The notes under the pieces are model-generated. The model did no database searches. It saw only the letters and a list, made by a program, of their open reading frames with translations, and was not told the DNA's origin. This document shows, piece by piece, positions 17,301-25,745 of a stretch of 64,000 bases of DNA; position 1 is the stretch's first letter, and the number at the start of each line of letters is the position of its first letter. This DNA comes from Burkholderia dolosa (GTDB lineage Bacteria; Pseudomonadota; Gammaproteobacteria; Burkholderiales; Burkholderiaceae). Made by a program: the position numbers and the translations under genes. The DNA is taken from the NCBI RefSeq assembly GCF_902499135.1, contig NZ_CABVPR010000021.1, positions 23,653 through 87,652 of the forward strand, read 5' to 3'.

Positions 17301-18164
17301 CGCGCCTTCCGAGTAGTCGGGAAACACCGACACGACCTTCGTGCCGCGATAGCGCGCCTCGACGAGAAAGTGCGCGTCCGGCGTGCGCGTCTGCGGGACG
17401 TTGGAGCCCCACATCATGATGAACGTCGAGTTGTACCAGTCGGCCGATTCGGGCACGTCGGTCTGCTCGCCCCACGTCTGCGGCGACGCTGGCGGCAGGT
17501 CGCAATACCAGTCGTAGAAGCTCAGGCACACGCCGCCGATCAGCGACAGGTAGCGCGAGCCGGCCGCATACGACACCATCGACATCGCCGGAATCGGCGA
17601 GAAGCCGACCACGCGATCGGGGCCGTGCCGCTCGACCGTGTGGACGTTTGCGGCCGCAACGATCTCGTCGACTTCGTCCCAGCTCGCACGCACGAAGCCG
17701 CCGAGCCCGCGCCGGCTCTGATACGAACGGCGCGCTTCATCGTCGTCGACGATCGAGCGCCACGCATCGACCGGCGCGAGCGTGCGACGCCGTTCGCGCC
17801 ACAGCTTCACGAGCGCGCTGCGCACGAGCGGATGCTTCAGGCGATTCGCGCTGTACAGATACCACGAGTACGACGCGCCGCGCGAGCAGCCGCGCGGCTC
17901 GTGATTCGGCATGTCGGGGCGTGTGCGCGGATAGTCGGTCTGCTGCGTCTCCCACGTGACGATCCCGCCTTTCACGTAGACCTTCCACGAGCACGAACCC
18001 GTGCAGTTCACGCCATGCGTCGAGCGGACGATCTTGTCATGCTGCCAGCGCAGCCGGTAGCCGTCCTCCCACTTTCTGTCCTCGTCCGTGACGGCGCCGT
18101 GACCGTCGGAAAAGCGCGGCCTCGTTGTCGTGAAATAACGCAATCTATCCAGAAAATGGCTCAT
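14346..18164 (-). CDS. narG: Respiratory nitrate reductase alpha subunit (molybdenum)
   Basis: A 1272-residue catalytic subunit of the membrane-bound nitrate reductase. His50, Cys54, Cys58 and Cys93 form the N-terminal FS0 cluster site, and Asp222 in YCDLPP is the likely Mo ligand. The domain order is full length for the family (usually about 1240-1250); roughly 15 of the extra residues come from a pentapeptide repeat at 319-336 encoded by a 15-bp minisatellite. No twin-arginine signal is present, as expected for NarG on the cytoplasmic face. It is the first gene of the operon narGHJI-PPIase-narK, with an FNR-type box 138-151 bp upstream of the start. Confidence 0.96.
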   Translation of the reverse strand: MSHFLDRLRYFTTTRPRFSDGHGAVTDEDRKWEDGYRLRWQHDKIVRSTHGVNCTGSCSWKVYVKGGIVTWETQQTDYPRTRPDMPNHEPRGCSRGASYSWYLYSANRLKHPLVRSALVKLWRERRRTLAPVDAWRSIVDDDEARRSYQSRRGLGGFVRASWDEVDEIVAAANVHTVERHGPDRVVGFSPIPAMSMVSYAAGSRYLSLIGGVCLSFYDWYCDLPPASPQTWGEQTDVPESADWYNSTFIMMWGSNVPQTRTPDAHFLVEARYRGTKVVSVFPDYSEGAKFGDLWLHPKQGTDAALALAMGHVILKEFHAAGIGAAGIGVAGSGAAGKSDYFIDYCKRYTDMPCVVRLVPHGDGYVPERLVRASDFDDALGEAARPEWKTVMIDDATGEFVVPVGSIGFRWAQQADGDNADNGKWNLRGETSKGAALSPRLSCAAEHDDVVDVLFPYFGNQPHAHFNSTAHGSTLSRRIGVRRVATRGGEMLVATVYDLFVANYGVDQGLGGRDVAASYDDDVPYTPAWQEAITGVKRADVISVARQFAENAHDTQGKSMVIVGAGINHWFHMDMSYRAIINMLIMCGCIGKPGGGWSHYVGQEKLRPQTGWTALAFALDWNRPPRQMNATSFFYAHTDQWRYDPMDPSALLSPLADAAQFHGSPIDYNVRAERMGWLPSAPQLARNPLQVGAQLADPARAGADVAQQLKSGTLRMASEDPDAPENFPRNLFVWRSNLLGSSGKGHEYFLKHLLGTTHGVQGDDLGATGGARPEEVAWHDDAPRGKLDLLVTLDFRMSTTCMYSDVVLPTATWYEKDDMNTSDMHPFIHPLSAAVDPAWESKSDWEIFKGIAKRFSELCDGHLGVERDVVLAPIAHDTPGELAQPFDVRDWKRGECEPVPGRTMPAVTVVERDYPNTYARFTSLGPLMDTLGNAGKGIGWDTKDEVKLLGELNYTVAGGAAQGRPRIDTALDAAEVILALAPETNGEVAVKAWRALSGVTGIDHTHLAAARADEKIRFRDIQAQPRKIISSPTWSGIESEHVSYNAGYVNVHELVPWRTLTGRQQLYQDHPWMRAFGESLCVYKPPVDTGSYAHMVGRRSNGNPERVLNFLTPHQKWGIHSTYTDNLLMLTLSRGGPIVWMSEDDAKAIGAADNDWIECYNSNGALCARAVVSQRIPSGMAMMYHAQEKIVNTPGSEITGTRGGIHNSVTRIALKPTHMIGGYAQLSYGFNYYGTVGSNRDEFLIVRKMNRVDWLDGEEAGTATHAARAGETS
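17160..17210. repeat. 15-bp minisatellite inside narG
   Basis: About 3.4 imperfect copies of a 15-mer (GGCCGCGCCTATGCC type) lie in frame with narG. They encode AAGIG AAGIG VAGSG AAG at residues 319-336, between KEFH and the conserved DYF. The period of 15 keeps the frame whatever the copy number. Confidence 0.85.
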
Positions 18165-18301
18165 GGGGATCTCGTTTTTTCGGTCTGGGGCGGACCCTGG
18201 TTATTCAAGGAGTCGAATCGGTTTGTAAAGCACGGCTATTTGCCGTTGCGTGCTTTTCGACCGTATCGAGTCGATTGTCTTTCCGATCGACGTATCACGA
18301 G

Positions 18302-18315
18302 TTGATACAAATCAC
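18302..18315. promoter_or_regulatory. FNR/ANR-type box upstream of narG
   Basis: TTGAT-ACAA-ATCAC matches the FNR consensus TTGAT-N4-ATCAA at nine of ten positions. It lies 138-151 bp before narG, in a 510-bp gap (18165-18674) that holds no gene. Oxygen-limited activation of the nar operon is the expected effect. No narXL genes are in the window, so nitrate response cannot be judged. Confidence 0.7.
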
Positions 18316-18674
18316 GATATCGTTCTTCGCGTCGTAATAATTCAAGAAATGGGGCGAGCGTTCCGCGGACGGGAATCGCCGGCGCGACGCGGCGCCGACC
18401 ATATCGGCCGGGCGGAGGATTTCCGGATATAGCGGGAAAATGCTGCCGAAAACGATCGCGACGTTGGCGAATATTCGGTCGTTATGCGGCGCGCATGCGA
18501 ATGCGCAAAGAAGCCGCCGCGATCATGCAATGCGGCTCCTTCTTGCAGGAATGGGAAAATCCCGTTGAAAGCGTTTTATTCGTGGCAAAACCGTCGAATC
18601 GCAAAAGCGAATATCGCGCAGCTCGACGCGCGCGCGTCGAATGCGCGATTCGGACGATAAGTCGTCGCGCGGAC

Positions 18675-19154
18675 TTACGCTGCCGCGGCAGTTTCCGGAG
18701 CCGCCGCGTCGTCGCCGCGAATCATCAGCACCGGGCAACGCGCACCCCGCAGGAACCGTTCGGCGACGCTGCCGAGCAGCACGCGTCGAAGCCCGCGTCG
18801 CCCATGCGTGCCGACTACCGCGAGATCGATGCGATGCTCGTCCACGTAACGCTGCAGGCGTTCCGCGATGTCTTCGCCGACGCTTTCGGTTTCGACGAGT
18901 TCGGCATCGCCGCTCACACCCGCCTGCGCGATCGCGCGCTCCGCGTCGCGCAGCACCTTGATGCCGTCGCTGCGGATTTCGTCGATCAGCGCATGCGGAT
19001 CGAAACGGCCCGCATAGGTAAACAGCGGCGACTTGTCGACCACATAAACGACGCTGACGTGCGCGCCGCTTGCGCGCGCCACCTTCAACGCTTCGGCCAG
19101 CGCCTGCTTCGACGACGCACTGCCGTCGACGGCCACCATGATGTTCTCGTACAT
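18675..19154 (-). CDS. Universal stress protein (UspA family)
   Basis: A 159-residue single-domain Usp: MVAVDGSASSKQALAEA at the N-terminus and GTHGRRGLRRVLLGSVAERFLR, the G-2x-G-9x-G-S ATP-binding motif, near residues 120-140. It is cytoplasmic and should bind ATP. The Ala-rich tail is not conserved. In several anaerobes such proteins support survival under oxygen limitation. The position upstream of the nar operon and its own FNR-type box 83-96 bp before the start fit that role here. ATG 19154 was chosen because MYENIMVAV is the family start. Confidence 0.92.
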   Translation of the reverse strand: MYENIMVAVDGSASSKQALAEALKVARASGAHVSVVYVVDKSPLFTYAGRFDPHALIDEIRSDGIKVLRDAERAIAQAGVSGDAELVETESVGEDIAERLQRYVDEHRIDLAVVGTHGRRGLRRVLLGSVAERFLRGARCPVLMIRGDDAAAPETAAAA

Positions 19155-19236
19155 ATCGACCTCGCTCGCGTGAACTGCCGCACGCTGCGGTGCGCGCGGC
19201 CATGTCACCATCATCGGCGCACGGCGGGTGCCGACG

Positions 19237-19250
19237 TTGACGGCGATCAA
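19237..19250. promoter_or_regulatory. FNR/ANR-type box upstream of the usp gene
   Basis: TTGAC-GGCG-ATCAA matches the FNR consensus at nine of ten positions, in the 301-bp gap between the leftward usp gene and the rightward hydratase gene. The distance to the usp start (83 bp) suits a class II promoter; the distance to the hydratase start (206 bp) is less suitable. Confidence 0.6.
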
Positions 19251-19455
19251 GCACCGCCGGTGCGCGCCCGTGCGGCAAACCGACACGCGGCGGCAATCGG
19301 TGCGTTCGCCGAGCGCGCACGAACCGGCACGGCCGGCGCCGCACCGCGCGCGGCGGCGGGCCGCGCAGCGACTGCGCCGAAGGCGCTATCATCAAACCTT
19401 CAACCTTCGTCCGGCCCCTTTTTTGCCGGGCTCATCTTCAACTTGCTCAACCGAC

Positions 19456-20220
19456 ATGACAACGACTACCGAACGCGTGGACGGCGCCGCCCAGCATCTC
19501 GTCGCCGCCCGCCATGCCGGCGTGCCCGGCCCGCTGCTGCCCGATGCATTCCGCCCCGAGGACGTCGACACGGCACTGGCGATCCAGCATCGCGTTGCCG
19601 ACCTGCTCGGCGAAGCCGTCGGCGGATGGAAATGCGCATCGCCGCCGCCCGACCGCGTGATCGTCGCGCCGATCTTCGCGTCGACGATTCGCGAAGCCGG
19701 CGACGCGTACCGCGTCGCCGGCGACACGCCGATCGCGCGGATCGAACCGGAAATCGCCTTCGTGCTCGACCGCGATCTGCCCGCACGCGCGCAGCCGTAC
19801 GACGAGAACGACGTGCGCGACGCGATTCGCGAGGTGCGTCTCGTACTCGAAGTGCTCGGTTGCCGCTATGCGGAGCCGGCACGCGCGTCGAAATTCGAGC
19901 TGCTCGCCGACGGCCAGTTCAATCAGGGGCTGTGCGTCGGCCCCGTCGTGCCGGACGGCGTGCGCGCGCCGCTCGCCGGGTTCGCACTGTCGTTCGACGG
20001 CGCGCTGAACCGCACGATCGACGGCCTTCATCCGGACGGCGATCCGCTGAAGCCGCTGGTATGGCTCGTCAATTTCCTCGCGTCGCGCGGCGATGCGGCG
20101 CGCGCCGGCCAGATCGTGACGACCGGTTCGTACGCGGGCGTGATCGACGTGCCGCTCGGCGACGTGCTGACCGTGCGGTTCGGCGATCTCGGCAGCCTGT
20201 CGGTGACGCTGACCGCGTAA
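19456..20220 (+). CDS. 2-keto-4-pentenoate hydratase/fumarylacetoacetase-family protein
   Basis: A 254-residue cytoplasmic enzyme of the MhpD branch of the FAA hydrolase superfamily. The GWKCA segment near 55 replaces the GxKIG loop, and RIEPEIAFVLDRDL (about 96-109) carries the metal-binding Glu pair; the Lys in ARASKFELLADG is also typical. Relatives hydrate 2-oxopent-4-enoate in aromatic meta-cleavage pathways. No meta-cleavage genes lie nearby, so the substrate is unknown. ATG 19456 is poorly preceded by a ribosome site but begins the conserved domain. Confidence 0.8.
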   Translation: MTTTTERVDGAAQHLVAARHAGVPGPLLPDAFRPEDVDTALAIQHRVADLLGEAVGGWKCASPPPDRVIVAPIFASTIREAGDAYRVAGDTPIARIEPEIAFVLDRDLPARAQPYDENDVRDAIREVRLVLEVLGCRYAEPARASKFELLADGQFNQGLCVGPVVPDGVRAPLAGFALSFDGALNRTIDGLHPDGDPLKPLVWLVNFLASRGDAARAGQIVTTGSYAGVIDVPLGDVLTVRFGDLGSLSVTLTA

Positions 20221-20576
20221 GAAGTCGCGGCGTGCGGCGCGAGAGCCACATGCCGCGTCGGAATTCCGCCGGCGGAGCGCCACACGCGGCGCGCGGTGCG
20301 CGGTGCACGGGCGCGGCGCCGCCGCGCCGCTTCGCCGCAGACCGGCCAGACCGTGCGCAACGTCGTTGTCCCGCTCCTGCGATCCGTAACCGCCACGACA
20401 CAACGATTTCGGCGGCATCGCACCTGCCGCTCGGCGATCACGGCGGCGACATCCCAGCGCCGAATGCGCGATTCCCGCGCGGCACACCGTACCGCACGCA
20501 AGCCGCAGTCGAGCTTGCGTGATAACGTTGCACATCGCGCGGTTCGAGCGCTTCATCGCTTTCCCCGATCTCTGCC
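20221..20576. other. 356-bp gap with a hairpin only
   Basis: GGCGCGGC (20310-20317) and GCCGCGCC (20321-20328) make a strong stem about 90 bp after the hydratase stop, perhaps a terminator without a U-tract. I see no coding signal. The lower-GC stretch before 20577 may contain the promoter of the following gene. Confidence 0.4.
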
Positions 20577-21983
20577 ATGTCGTTGACACCGCTGCCCGCC
20601 CTGTTCGACGAAATCCTGCACGCCGTCGATCGCCGCTATCGGCTGCCGCCGCTCGATCGCGCGGCGTCGGTCGCCGCGGCGTCGAATCCGGCTACCGCAA
20701 TTGCAATCGCGATCGAGGACGCGCGCCGGATGCTGGCCGACGGCCGCACGCCGGAGCCGGCGCTGCAACGCCACTTCGTCGACGCGCTCGCGCAGATGAT
20801 CCGCGACGCAATGGATGCGCGTGCCGGCGATCCGGCGTTTCGGGCGGCGATGCTGCGGCACGGCGCGCCGAGCGTGCGCGAATACGCGTCGTTGTCCGCG
20901 CATGCCGACCAGGATCGCCGCGCGCTGCGCGCGGCCGTGAACGCGATCGCGCATCCGGCCAAGCTCGAACGTCATGCGCAGGCGTGGCAGCGCGACGCGC
21001 TCGCGCGCCTGCACGCGGCGGCCGCCGCCGCGCGCTGGGCCGAGCTCGATTCGACGCTGCAGCAGTTGCTCGCGCTGCCGGAAACGGCAACGGACGCCGC
21101 ATTCGAGCGCAACGTCGCCGAACTGAAAGACAGCCCGGCGCTCGGCCGCCTGCTGCGCGTCGATGCGCTGGCCTCCGACGCGCAGGTCGAGCAGTATCGC
21201 GCGCTGTGGGAACGGCGCGGGCCGGCCGAAGGCAGCCCGCTCGCTGCCGCGCAGGGCGCGACGTCGCAGCAGCGCGGCGCGGCGGTCGAGGCGCTGGCCG
21301 CGCAAGCGCTCGATGAACTCGCCGCGCGGCTCGACGCGATGGACGAGCGGCGGACGTACCGCGTGGTGACGTCGATGCGCGTGCCCGCGTCGATACCCGG
21401 CAAACACGACCGCGCGAAGACCGAATGGGATGCGGTGCTACTCGAACGGCCGCGCGACGGCGCGCCGGCCGCCGCGTGGAACGTGCGCTTTCTCGTCGAG
21501 GCGAAGGCGTCCGCGGATGCCGCGACGACCGATCTGCCGCGCCTGCTGCGCGGGCTGACGCTGCTCGCGCAGGCCGACGACGACACGATCTATTCGTTCG
21601 ATACCCGCGAAGGCGCGGTGCGCATACACGGCGCGTCGCTCGCGATGCTGAGTACCGAGCACGCGGCACTATCGCGCGAGGTGCTCTATTGCTGCGATGC
21701 GCCGGCCGAACGCTCGCCGCGGCTGCTGAGCGCCGCGAGCCGGATGCAGCTGCTGTCCGCGCAGGCCAGCCTCGACTATGCGAGCGCGCTCGCGCGACAC
21801 GTCCCCGCCGATCCGGACGATCTGGCCGTCGTATGGCATGCGCTGCTGGAGCTGCCGCAGTGGCGGGCGGTGTTGAATCAATATCCGTCGCTGCGGCAGG
21901 TCCGCGAGCTGATGGTCGGCATCGACGATCTGACGGCCGCGATTCGCGATGCCGGCGACGCGAGCGTCAGCGCGACGGGCTGA
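20577..21983 (+). CDS. Uncharacterised protein with a PD-(D/E)XK nuclease-like domain
   Basis: A 468-residue, Ala-rich cytoplasmic protein; the first 215 residues look helical and unassigned. From 230 the pattern fits a PD-(D/E)XK core: Arg233-Gly with Glu238 in a helix (QQRGAAVEALAAQAL), a strand pair, Asp285 (TEWDAVLLE), then Glu308-Ala-Lys310 (RFLVEAKAS) and a following amphipathic helix with Arg322/Arg325. Such domains cut or bind nucleic acid, although some are structural. No methyltransferase, helicase or toxin partner is adjacent, so it is an orphan. I could not place it in a named family; the fold call is from motif spacing only. Confidence 0.55.
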   Translation: MSLTPLPALFDEILHAVDRRYRLPPLDRAASVAAASNPATAIAIAIEDARRMLADGRTPEPALQRHFVDALAQMIRDAMDARAGDPAFRAAMLRHGAPSVREYASLSAHADQDRRALRAAVNAIAHPAKLERHAQAWQRDALARLHAAAAAARWAELDSTLQQLLALPETATDAAFERNVAELKDSPALGRLLRVDALASDAQVEQYRALWERRGPAEGSPLAAAQGATSQQRGAAVEALAAQALDELAARLDAMDERRTYRVVTSMRVPASIPGKHDRAKTEWDAVLLERPRDGAPAAAWNVRFLVEAKASADAATTDLPRLLRGLTLLAQADDDTIYSFDTREGAVRIHGASLAMLSTEHAALSREVLYCCDAPAERSPRLLSAASRMQLLSAQASLDYASALARHVPADPDDLAVVWHALLELPQWRAVLNQYPSLRQVRELMVGIDDLTAAIRDAGDASVSATG

Positions 21984-22091
21984 CGAAACGTCGAGCGCTG
22001 CGACGAAAAAGCGCCGCACGCGTGCGTGCGGCTGCGCGTGCCCGACGTCGCCGCGCACCGCGCCGACGCGGGCATGCACAGCTTGCCGCCG

Positions 22092-22928
22092 TTACGACTG
22101 GATGAACGCGAGCAGGTCCGCGTTCAGCACGTCCGCGTTGACGGTCAGCATTCCGTGCGAATAGCCTGGATACGTTTTCAGCGTGCCGTTCTTCAGCAGC
22201 TTGATCGACTTCAGCGCGGCATCGGCGATCGGCACGATCTGGTCGTCTTCGCCGTGCAGCACGAGCGTCGGCACGTCGATCGCCTTCAGATCCTCCGTCT
22301 GATCCGTTTCCGAAAACGCCTTGATGCCGTCGTAATGCGCTTTCGCGCTGCCGGCCATGCCCTGCCGCCACCAGTTCCGGATCACGCCTTCCTGCACCGT
22401 CGCGCCCGGGCGGTTGAATCCGTAGAACGGACCGCTCGGCACGTCGAGAAAGAACTGCGCGCGATTCGCCGCAAGCGCGTGTCGAAAGCCGTCGAACACG
22501 TCGATCGGCAAGCCTTCCGGGTTCGCTTCGGTCTTCAGCATCAGCGGCGGCACCGCGCTGACCAGCACCGCCTTCGCGACGCGCCGCGCCGGCTGCCCAT
22601 GTTTCGCGACATAGCGCGCGACTTCGCCGCCGCCGGTCGAGTGGCCGATGTGCACCGCATTGCGCAGATCGAGCGCCTCGACGACCGCGAACGCGTCCGC
22701 CGCGTAGTGATCCATGTCGTGCCCGTCCGGCACCTGCGACGAGCGGCCGTGCCCGCGCCGGTCGTGCGCGATCACGCGATAGCCTTTCTGCACGAAGAAA
22801 AGCATCTGCGCGTCCCAGTCGTCGGACGAAAGCGGCCAGCCGTGATGGAACACGATGGGTTGCGCATCCTTCGGCCCCCAGTCCTTGTAGAAGATCTCGA
22901 CACTGTCGTTCGTGGTGATGGTCGGCAT
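22092..22928 (-). CDS. Alpha/beta hydrolase of the cofactor-free chloroperoxidase type
   Basis: A 278-residue hydrolase with the full triad: Ser97 in GHSTGG, an Asp in GEDDQIVP (228/229) and His258 in GYSHGML. The [16 protein letters not shown] and [12 protein letters not shown] blocks are characteristic of the non-heme chloroperoxidase/perhydrolase/esterase branch. There is no signal peptide, so it is cytoplasmic. AAAGGAG directly upstream fixes ATG 22928. In vitro halogenation by this family is a side reaction; esterase or perhydrolase activity is more likely. Confidence 0.88.
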   Translation of the reverse strand: MPTITTNDSVEIFYKDWGPKDAQPIVFHHGWPLSSDDWDAQMLFFVQKGYRVIAHDRRGHGRSSQVPDGHDMDHYAADAFAVVEALDLRNAVHIGHSTGGGEVARYVAKHGQPARRVAKAVLVSAVPPLMLKTEANPEGLPIDVFDGFRHALAANRAQFFLDVPSGPFYGFNRPGATVQEGVIRNWWRQGMAGSAKAHYDGIKAFSETDQTEDLKAIDVPTLVLHGEDDQIVPIADAALKSIKLLKNGTLKTYPGYSHGMLTVNADVLNADLLAFIQS

Positions 22929-23255
22929 GGCTATGGACTCCTTTGACGGTGGATCAACGCGGCGTACTGGCGCAAAGCCAGGGTTCGGACATCGGTATCG
23001 CATCGCCGCCTGGCGTCGCGACGGCAACACGGCACGGCGCGACGCTCGACGAGCGCCGTCCGAGTTGTAGCCGGGAACTGCGACGGCATCGTGAACGGCG
23101 CAGCGTCGGGCATCGACGCGGTTGCTGCGACAGCTTCGGGCAATGCGTGCATCGGGGCGGCGCCGTGTCCGACCGTCGTCGGCGGCGCCTGTGGCAACAT
23201 CGTGGCGATCCGTCAGCCACGTCAAGCGGTGCGTCGTCCCGCATCAGGAGAACGC
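22929..23255. other. 327-bp divergent gap, no gene seen
   Basis: The gap separates the leftward hydrolase and the rightward VOC gene and must hold both promoters. I see no convincing operator, repeat or small reading frame. Confidence 0.4.
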
Positions 23256-23630
23256 ATGTTCGATCACGTCAAATTCGGCGTCAGCGACTATGCAGCGAGC
23301 AAAACCTTCTTTCTCGACGCACTCGCGCCGCTCGGCGTCGCGATCGTGTCGGAGGGAACGCCGACGTACGGCGTTGAAATGAGCCCGCCCGGCAAGCCGT
23401 CGCTATGCCTGTTTCAGACCGATGAAAAACCCGCGCATCTTCATCTGGCGTTCGCGGCAGACGATCGCGGGCAAGTCGACGCATTCTATCGCGCGGCGCT
23501 CGCGGCCGGCGCGAAAGACAACGGGCCGCCCGGGCTGCGGCCGCAGTACCACGCGAACTACTACGCGGCGTTCGTGATCGGCCCGGACGGACACAACATC
23601 GAAGTGGTCTGCCACCGTCCCGAAGGTTGA
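23256..23630 (+). CDS. VOC-superfamily (glyoxalase/bleomycin-resistance-like) protein
   Basis: A 124-residue protein with two beta-alpha-beta-beta-beta halves: MFDHVKFGVSDYAASKTFF at the start and YYAAFVIGPDGHNIEVVCH at the end. His4, His59 (LHLAFAA) and Glu117 are plausible metal ligands. It is a single-domain VOC member that would work as a dimer in the cytoplasm. The substrate is unknown. The AGGAG before ATG 23256 supports the start. It is a monocistronic gene divergent from the hydrolase. Confidence 0.85.
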   Translation: MFDHVKFGVSDYAASKTFFLDALAPLGVAIVSEGTPTYGVEMSPPGKPSLCLFQTDEKPAHLHLAFAADDRGQVDAFYRAALAAGAKDNGPPGLRPQYHANYYAAFVIGPDGHNIEVVCHRPEG

Positions 23631-23817
23631 CGGCGGCGGCGCGGCTTTCCGCTGAAGCGGCGGCACCGCCGGACGGCGGCGCGCGGGTCGCGGCGTCCAT
23701 GGACGACCGCCGCCGGCGTCGTCGCGCGGCGGCGGTCGGCACGCCAGGTCCGCATCGCAGCGTGCCGCGCCGCCCACGCGCCGTGCGGAACGCAGCCGAT
23801 TCGGCCCCGAGGCCGTT

Positions 23818-24648
23818 TCAGCCGTCCGTCGACACGGTGAGCGTCTCCCATGCCCGAATCTCCTGTTCGAGCGCGGCCAGCTTCGCACGCACGAGCTGAA
23901 GCGCGTCGCTGCCGAGCAGCAGATGCGCGGGCGGACGCTGCGCGTCGATGATGGCGAGCATCGCGCGCGCTGCCTTCACCGGATCGCCGAGCTGCTTGCC
24001 GCTCTTCTCCTCGCGCGCACGGCGAATCGGATTGAACAGGTCGTCATAGTCGGCGATCGAGCGCGGCGTTCGCACCATCGAGCGGCCGGCCCAGTCGGTG
24101 CGGAACGACCCGGGCGCGACGGCCGTCACGGAGATGCCGAAAGGCTCGAGTTCCTTGCCGACCGCTTCCGACACGCCCTCGAGCGCGAACTTGCTGCCGC
24201 AGTAGTACGCGATGCCCGGCATCGTGATGTGGCCGCCCATCGACGTGATGTTCAGAATGCGGCCGCGGCGACGTGCGCGCATGTACGGCACGACGGCCTT
24301 CATCATCGCGACGGCGCCGAACACGTTCACGTCGAACTGCCGGCGCATCTCGGCGAGCGGCGCCTCTTCCATCACGCCTTCGTGGCCGTAGCCGGCGTTG
24401 TTCACGAGCACGTCGATCGGCCCGACGCTCGCGTCGATTTCCGCGACGATGCCGTCGATCCGATCGAAGTCGGTGACGTCGAGCACGCGCGCGAACGCGC
24501 GCTCCGACAGCGCGGCGAACGCGTGCGCGGCCTCCTCGCTGCGCACCGTACCGACCACCGTGTGGCCGGCGGCGAGCGCTTCCTGTGCGAGCGCACGGCC
24601 GAAGCCGCTGCTGACGCCGGTAATGAGCATGATGTTGGCGGATTCCAT
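23818..24648 (-). CDS. Short-chain dehydrogenase/reductase
   Basis: A 276-residue SDR with TGVSSGFG as the dinucleotide loop (residues 10-17), NNAG at 83-86, and catalytic Ser136, Tyr149 and Lys153 (YYCGSK). Arg37 after the second strand hints at NADP(H). ATG 24648, preceded by GGAGAAG, was chosen over an upstream in-frame ATG at 24681. It is divergent from an AraC regulator 92 bp away, and that gap carries three CCGAAT repeats, so regulation by it is likely. The substrate cannot be deduced. Confidence 0.88.
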   Translation of the reverse strand: MESANIMLITGVSSGFGRALAQEALAAGHTVVGTVRSEEAAHAFAALSERAFARVLDVTDFDRIDGIVAEIDASVGPIDVLVNNAGYGHEGVMEEAPLAEMRRQFDVNVFGAVAMMKAVVPYMRARRRGRILNITSMGGHITMPGIAYYCGSKFALEGVSEAVGKELEPFGISVTAVAPGSFRTDWAGRSMVRTPRSIADYDDLFNPIRRAREEKSGKQLGDPVKAARAMLAIIDAQRPPAHLLLGSDALQLVRAKLAALEQEIRAWETLTVSTDG

Positions 24649-24658
24649 TGGCGCTTCT

Positions 24659-24717
24659 CCGAATATCGTTGGAGAATGCATACTAGTTTGACGATCGACG
24701 CCGAATAAGTCCGAATC
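24659..24717. promoter_or_regulatory. CCGAAT direct repeats in the SDR/AraC promoter gap
   Basis: CCGAATA at 24659, CCGAATA at 24701 and CCGAATC at 24711 are direct repeats spaced 42 and 10 bp, about whole helical turns. This arrangement suits AraC-type binding with looping between the two divergent promoters. Confidence 0.45.
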
Positions 24718-24740
24718 CGCTGATTTTCTTGCACAAAACT

Positions 24741-25712
24741 ATGAGCGCCGAATACTCGCCCACCCGCGATCCATCGCCGGCGTCGCGCAACCGCGAGCGT
24801 CTCGTCGCGCTGTTGCTCGAGCTCGCGCCGCACGAGGGCTACAACCTGACCGCGCTGCCGAGCGTGCGCATCCTGCGCTCGAACCGCGCGCTGTCGCGCA
24901 CGCCGGTTCTGTACGATCCGGGCATCGTGATCGTGTGTCAGGGGAGCAAGCGCGGCTACTTCGGCGGCGAACGCTATCTGTACGACGAGCATCACTATCT
25001 GGCCGTGTCCGTTCCCGTGCCGTTCAGCATGGAAACCGACGCGACGCCCGACCGCCCGCTGCTCGCGCTGTATCTGCACCTCGATTTCGCGCTCGCCGCG
25101 GAGCTCGCGGAACGGATCGACCGCGAGGGCGGCGCCGAATTGGTGCAGGCGCCCAGAAGCATGATGTCGACGCCGATGGACGACGCGATGCACGCATCCG
25201 TGCTGCGTTTCGTCGAAGCGATGCATCGGCCGCTCGAGGCCGCGATATTGGGTCCGGCGCTGCTTCGCGAGCTGTATTTCCGCGTGCTGACCGGCGCGCA
25301 GGGTCGCGCGATGCGCAGCGCGCTGGCGATGCGCGGACAGTTCGGCCGGATCGGCAGATCGCTGCGCCGCATCCACGCCGACTACGCGCAGCCGCTCGAC
25401 GTCAGGCAGCTCGCGGCCGAAGCGGGGATGAGCGTGGCAAGCTTTCACAGCCACTTCAAGGCGATCACGCAGGTGCCGCCGATGCAGTATCTGAAGTCGA
25501 CGCGCCTGCATCAGGCGCGCCTGCTGATGGTACGCGAGGACCTGACGGCGGAGGCGGCCGGCTACGCGGTCGGCTATACGAGCCCGTCGCAGTTCAGCCG
25601 CGAATTCAAGCGGCTGTTCGGGCTGACGCCTGCGAAGGAGACGAAGCGCATGCGCGACAGCTTCGCGATTCCGGCGCCGTTCGCGGATGCCGAATATGTG
25701 TCGTCGCATTGA
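24741..25712 (+). CDS. AraC-family regulator with AraC_N sensor domain
   Basis: A 323-residue regulator. Residues about 25-190 form the AraC_N-type cupin sensor (IVIVCQGSKRGYFGGERYLYD), and the C-terminal 100 residues hold two helix-turn-helix units (LDVRQLAAEAGMSVASFHSHF and AEAAGYAVGYTSPSQFSREF, ending in FGLTPAKE). ATG 24741 fits the family; an in-frame TTG four codons earlier is possible. It probably controls the divergent SDR gene through the CCGAAT repeats. Regulators of this type often pair with an SDR and respond to aldehydes or alcohols, which is only a suggestion here. Confidence 0.9.
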   Translation: MSAEYSPTRDPSPASRNRERLVALLLELAPHEGYNLTALPSVRILRSNRALSRTPVLYDPGIVIVCQGSKRGYFGGERYLYDEHHYLAVSVPVPFSMETDATPDRPLLALYLHLDFALAAELAERIDREGGAELVQAPRSMMSTPMDDAMHASVLRFVEAMHRPLEAAILGPALLRELYFRVLTGAQGRAMRSALAMRGQFGRIGRSLRRIHADYAQPLDVRQLAAEAGMSVASFHSHFKAITQVPPMQYLKSTRLHQARLLMVREDLTAEAAGYAVGYTSPSQFSREFKRLFGLTPAKETKRMRDSFAIPAPFADAEYVSSH

Positions 25713-25745
25713 CCGTCGCGCGTTCGGTCGTCGCGGCGCCGTCGT

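Noticed and set aside
19456-20220. Member of a meta-cleavage aromatic pathway
   Set aside because: No extradiol dioxygenase, semialdehyde dehydrogenase or aldolase lies around it, so the pathway cannot be assigned.
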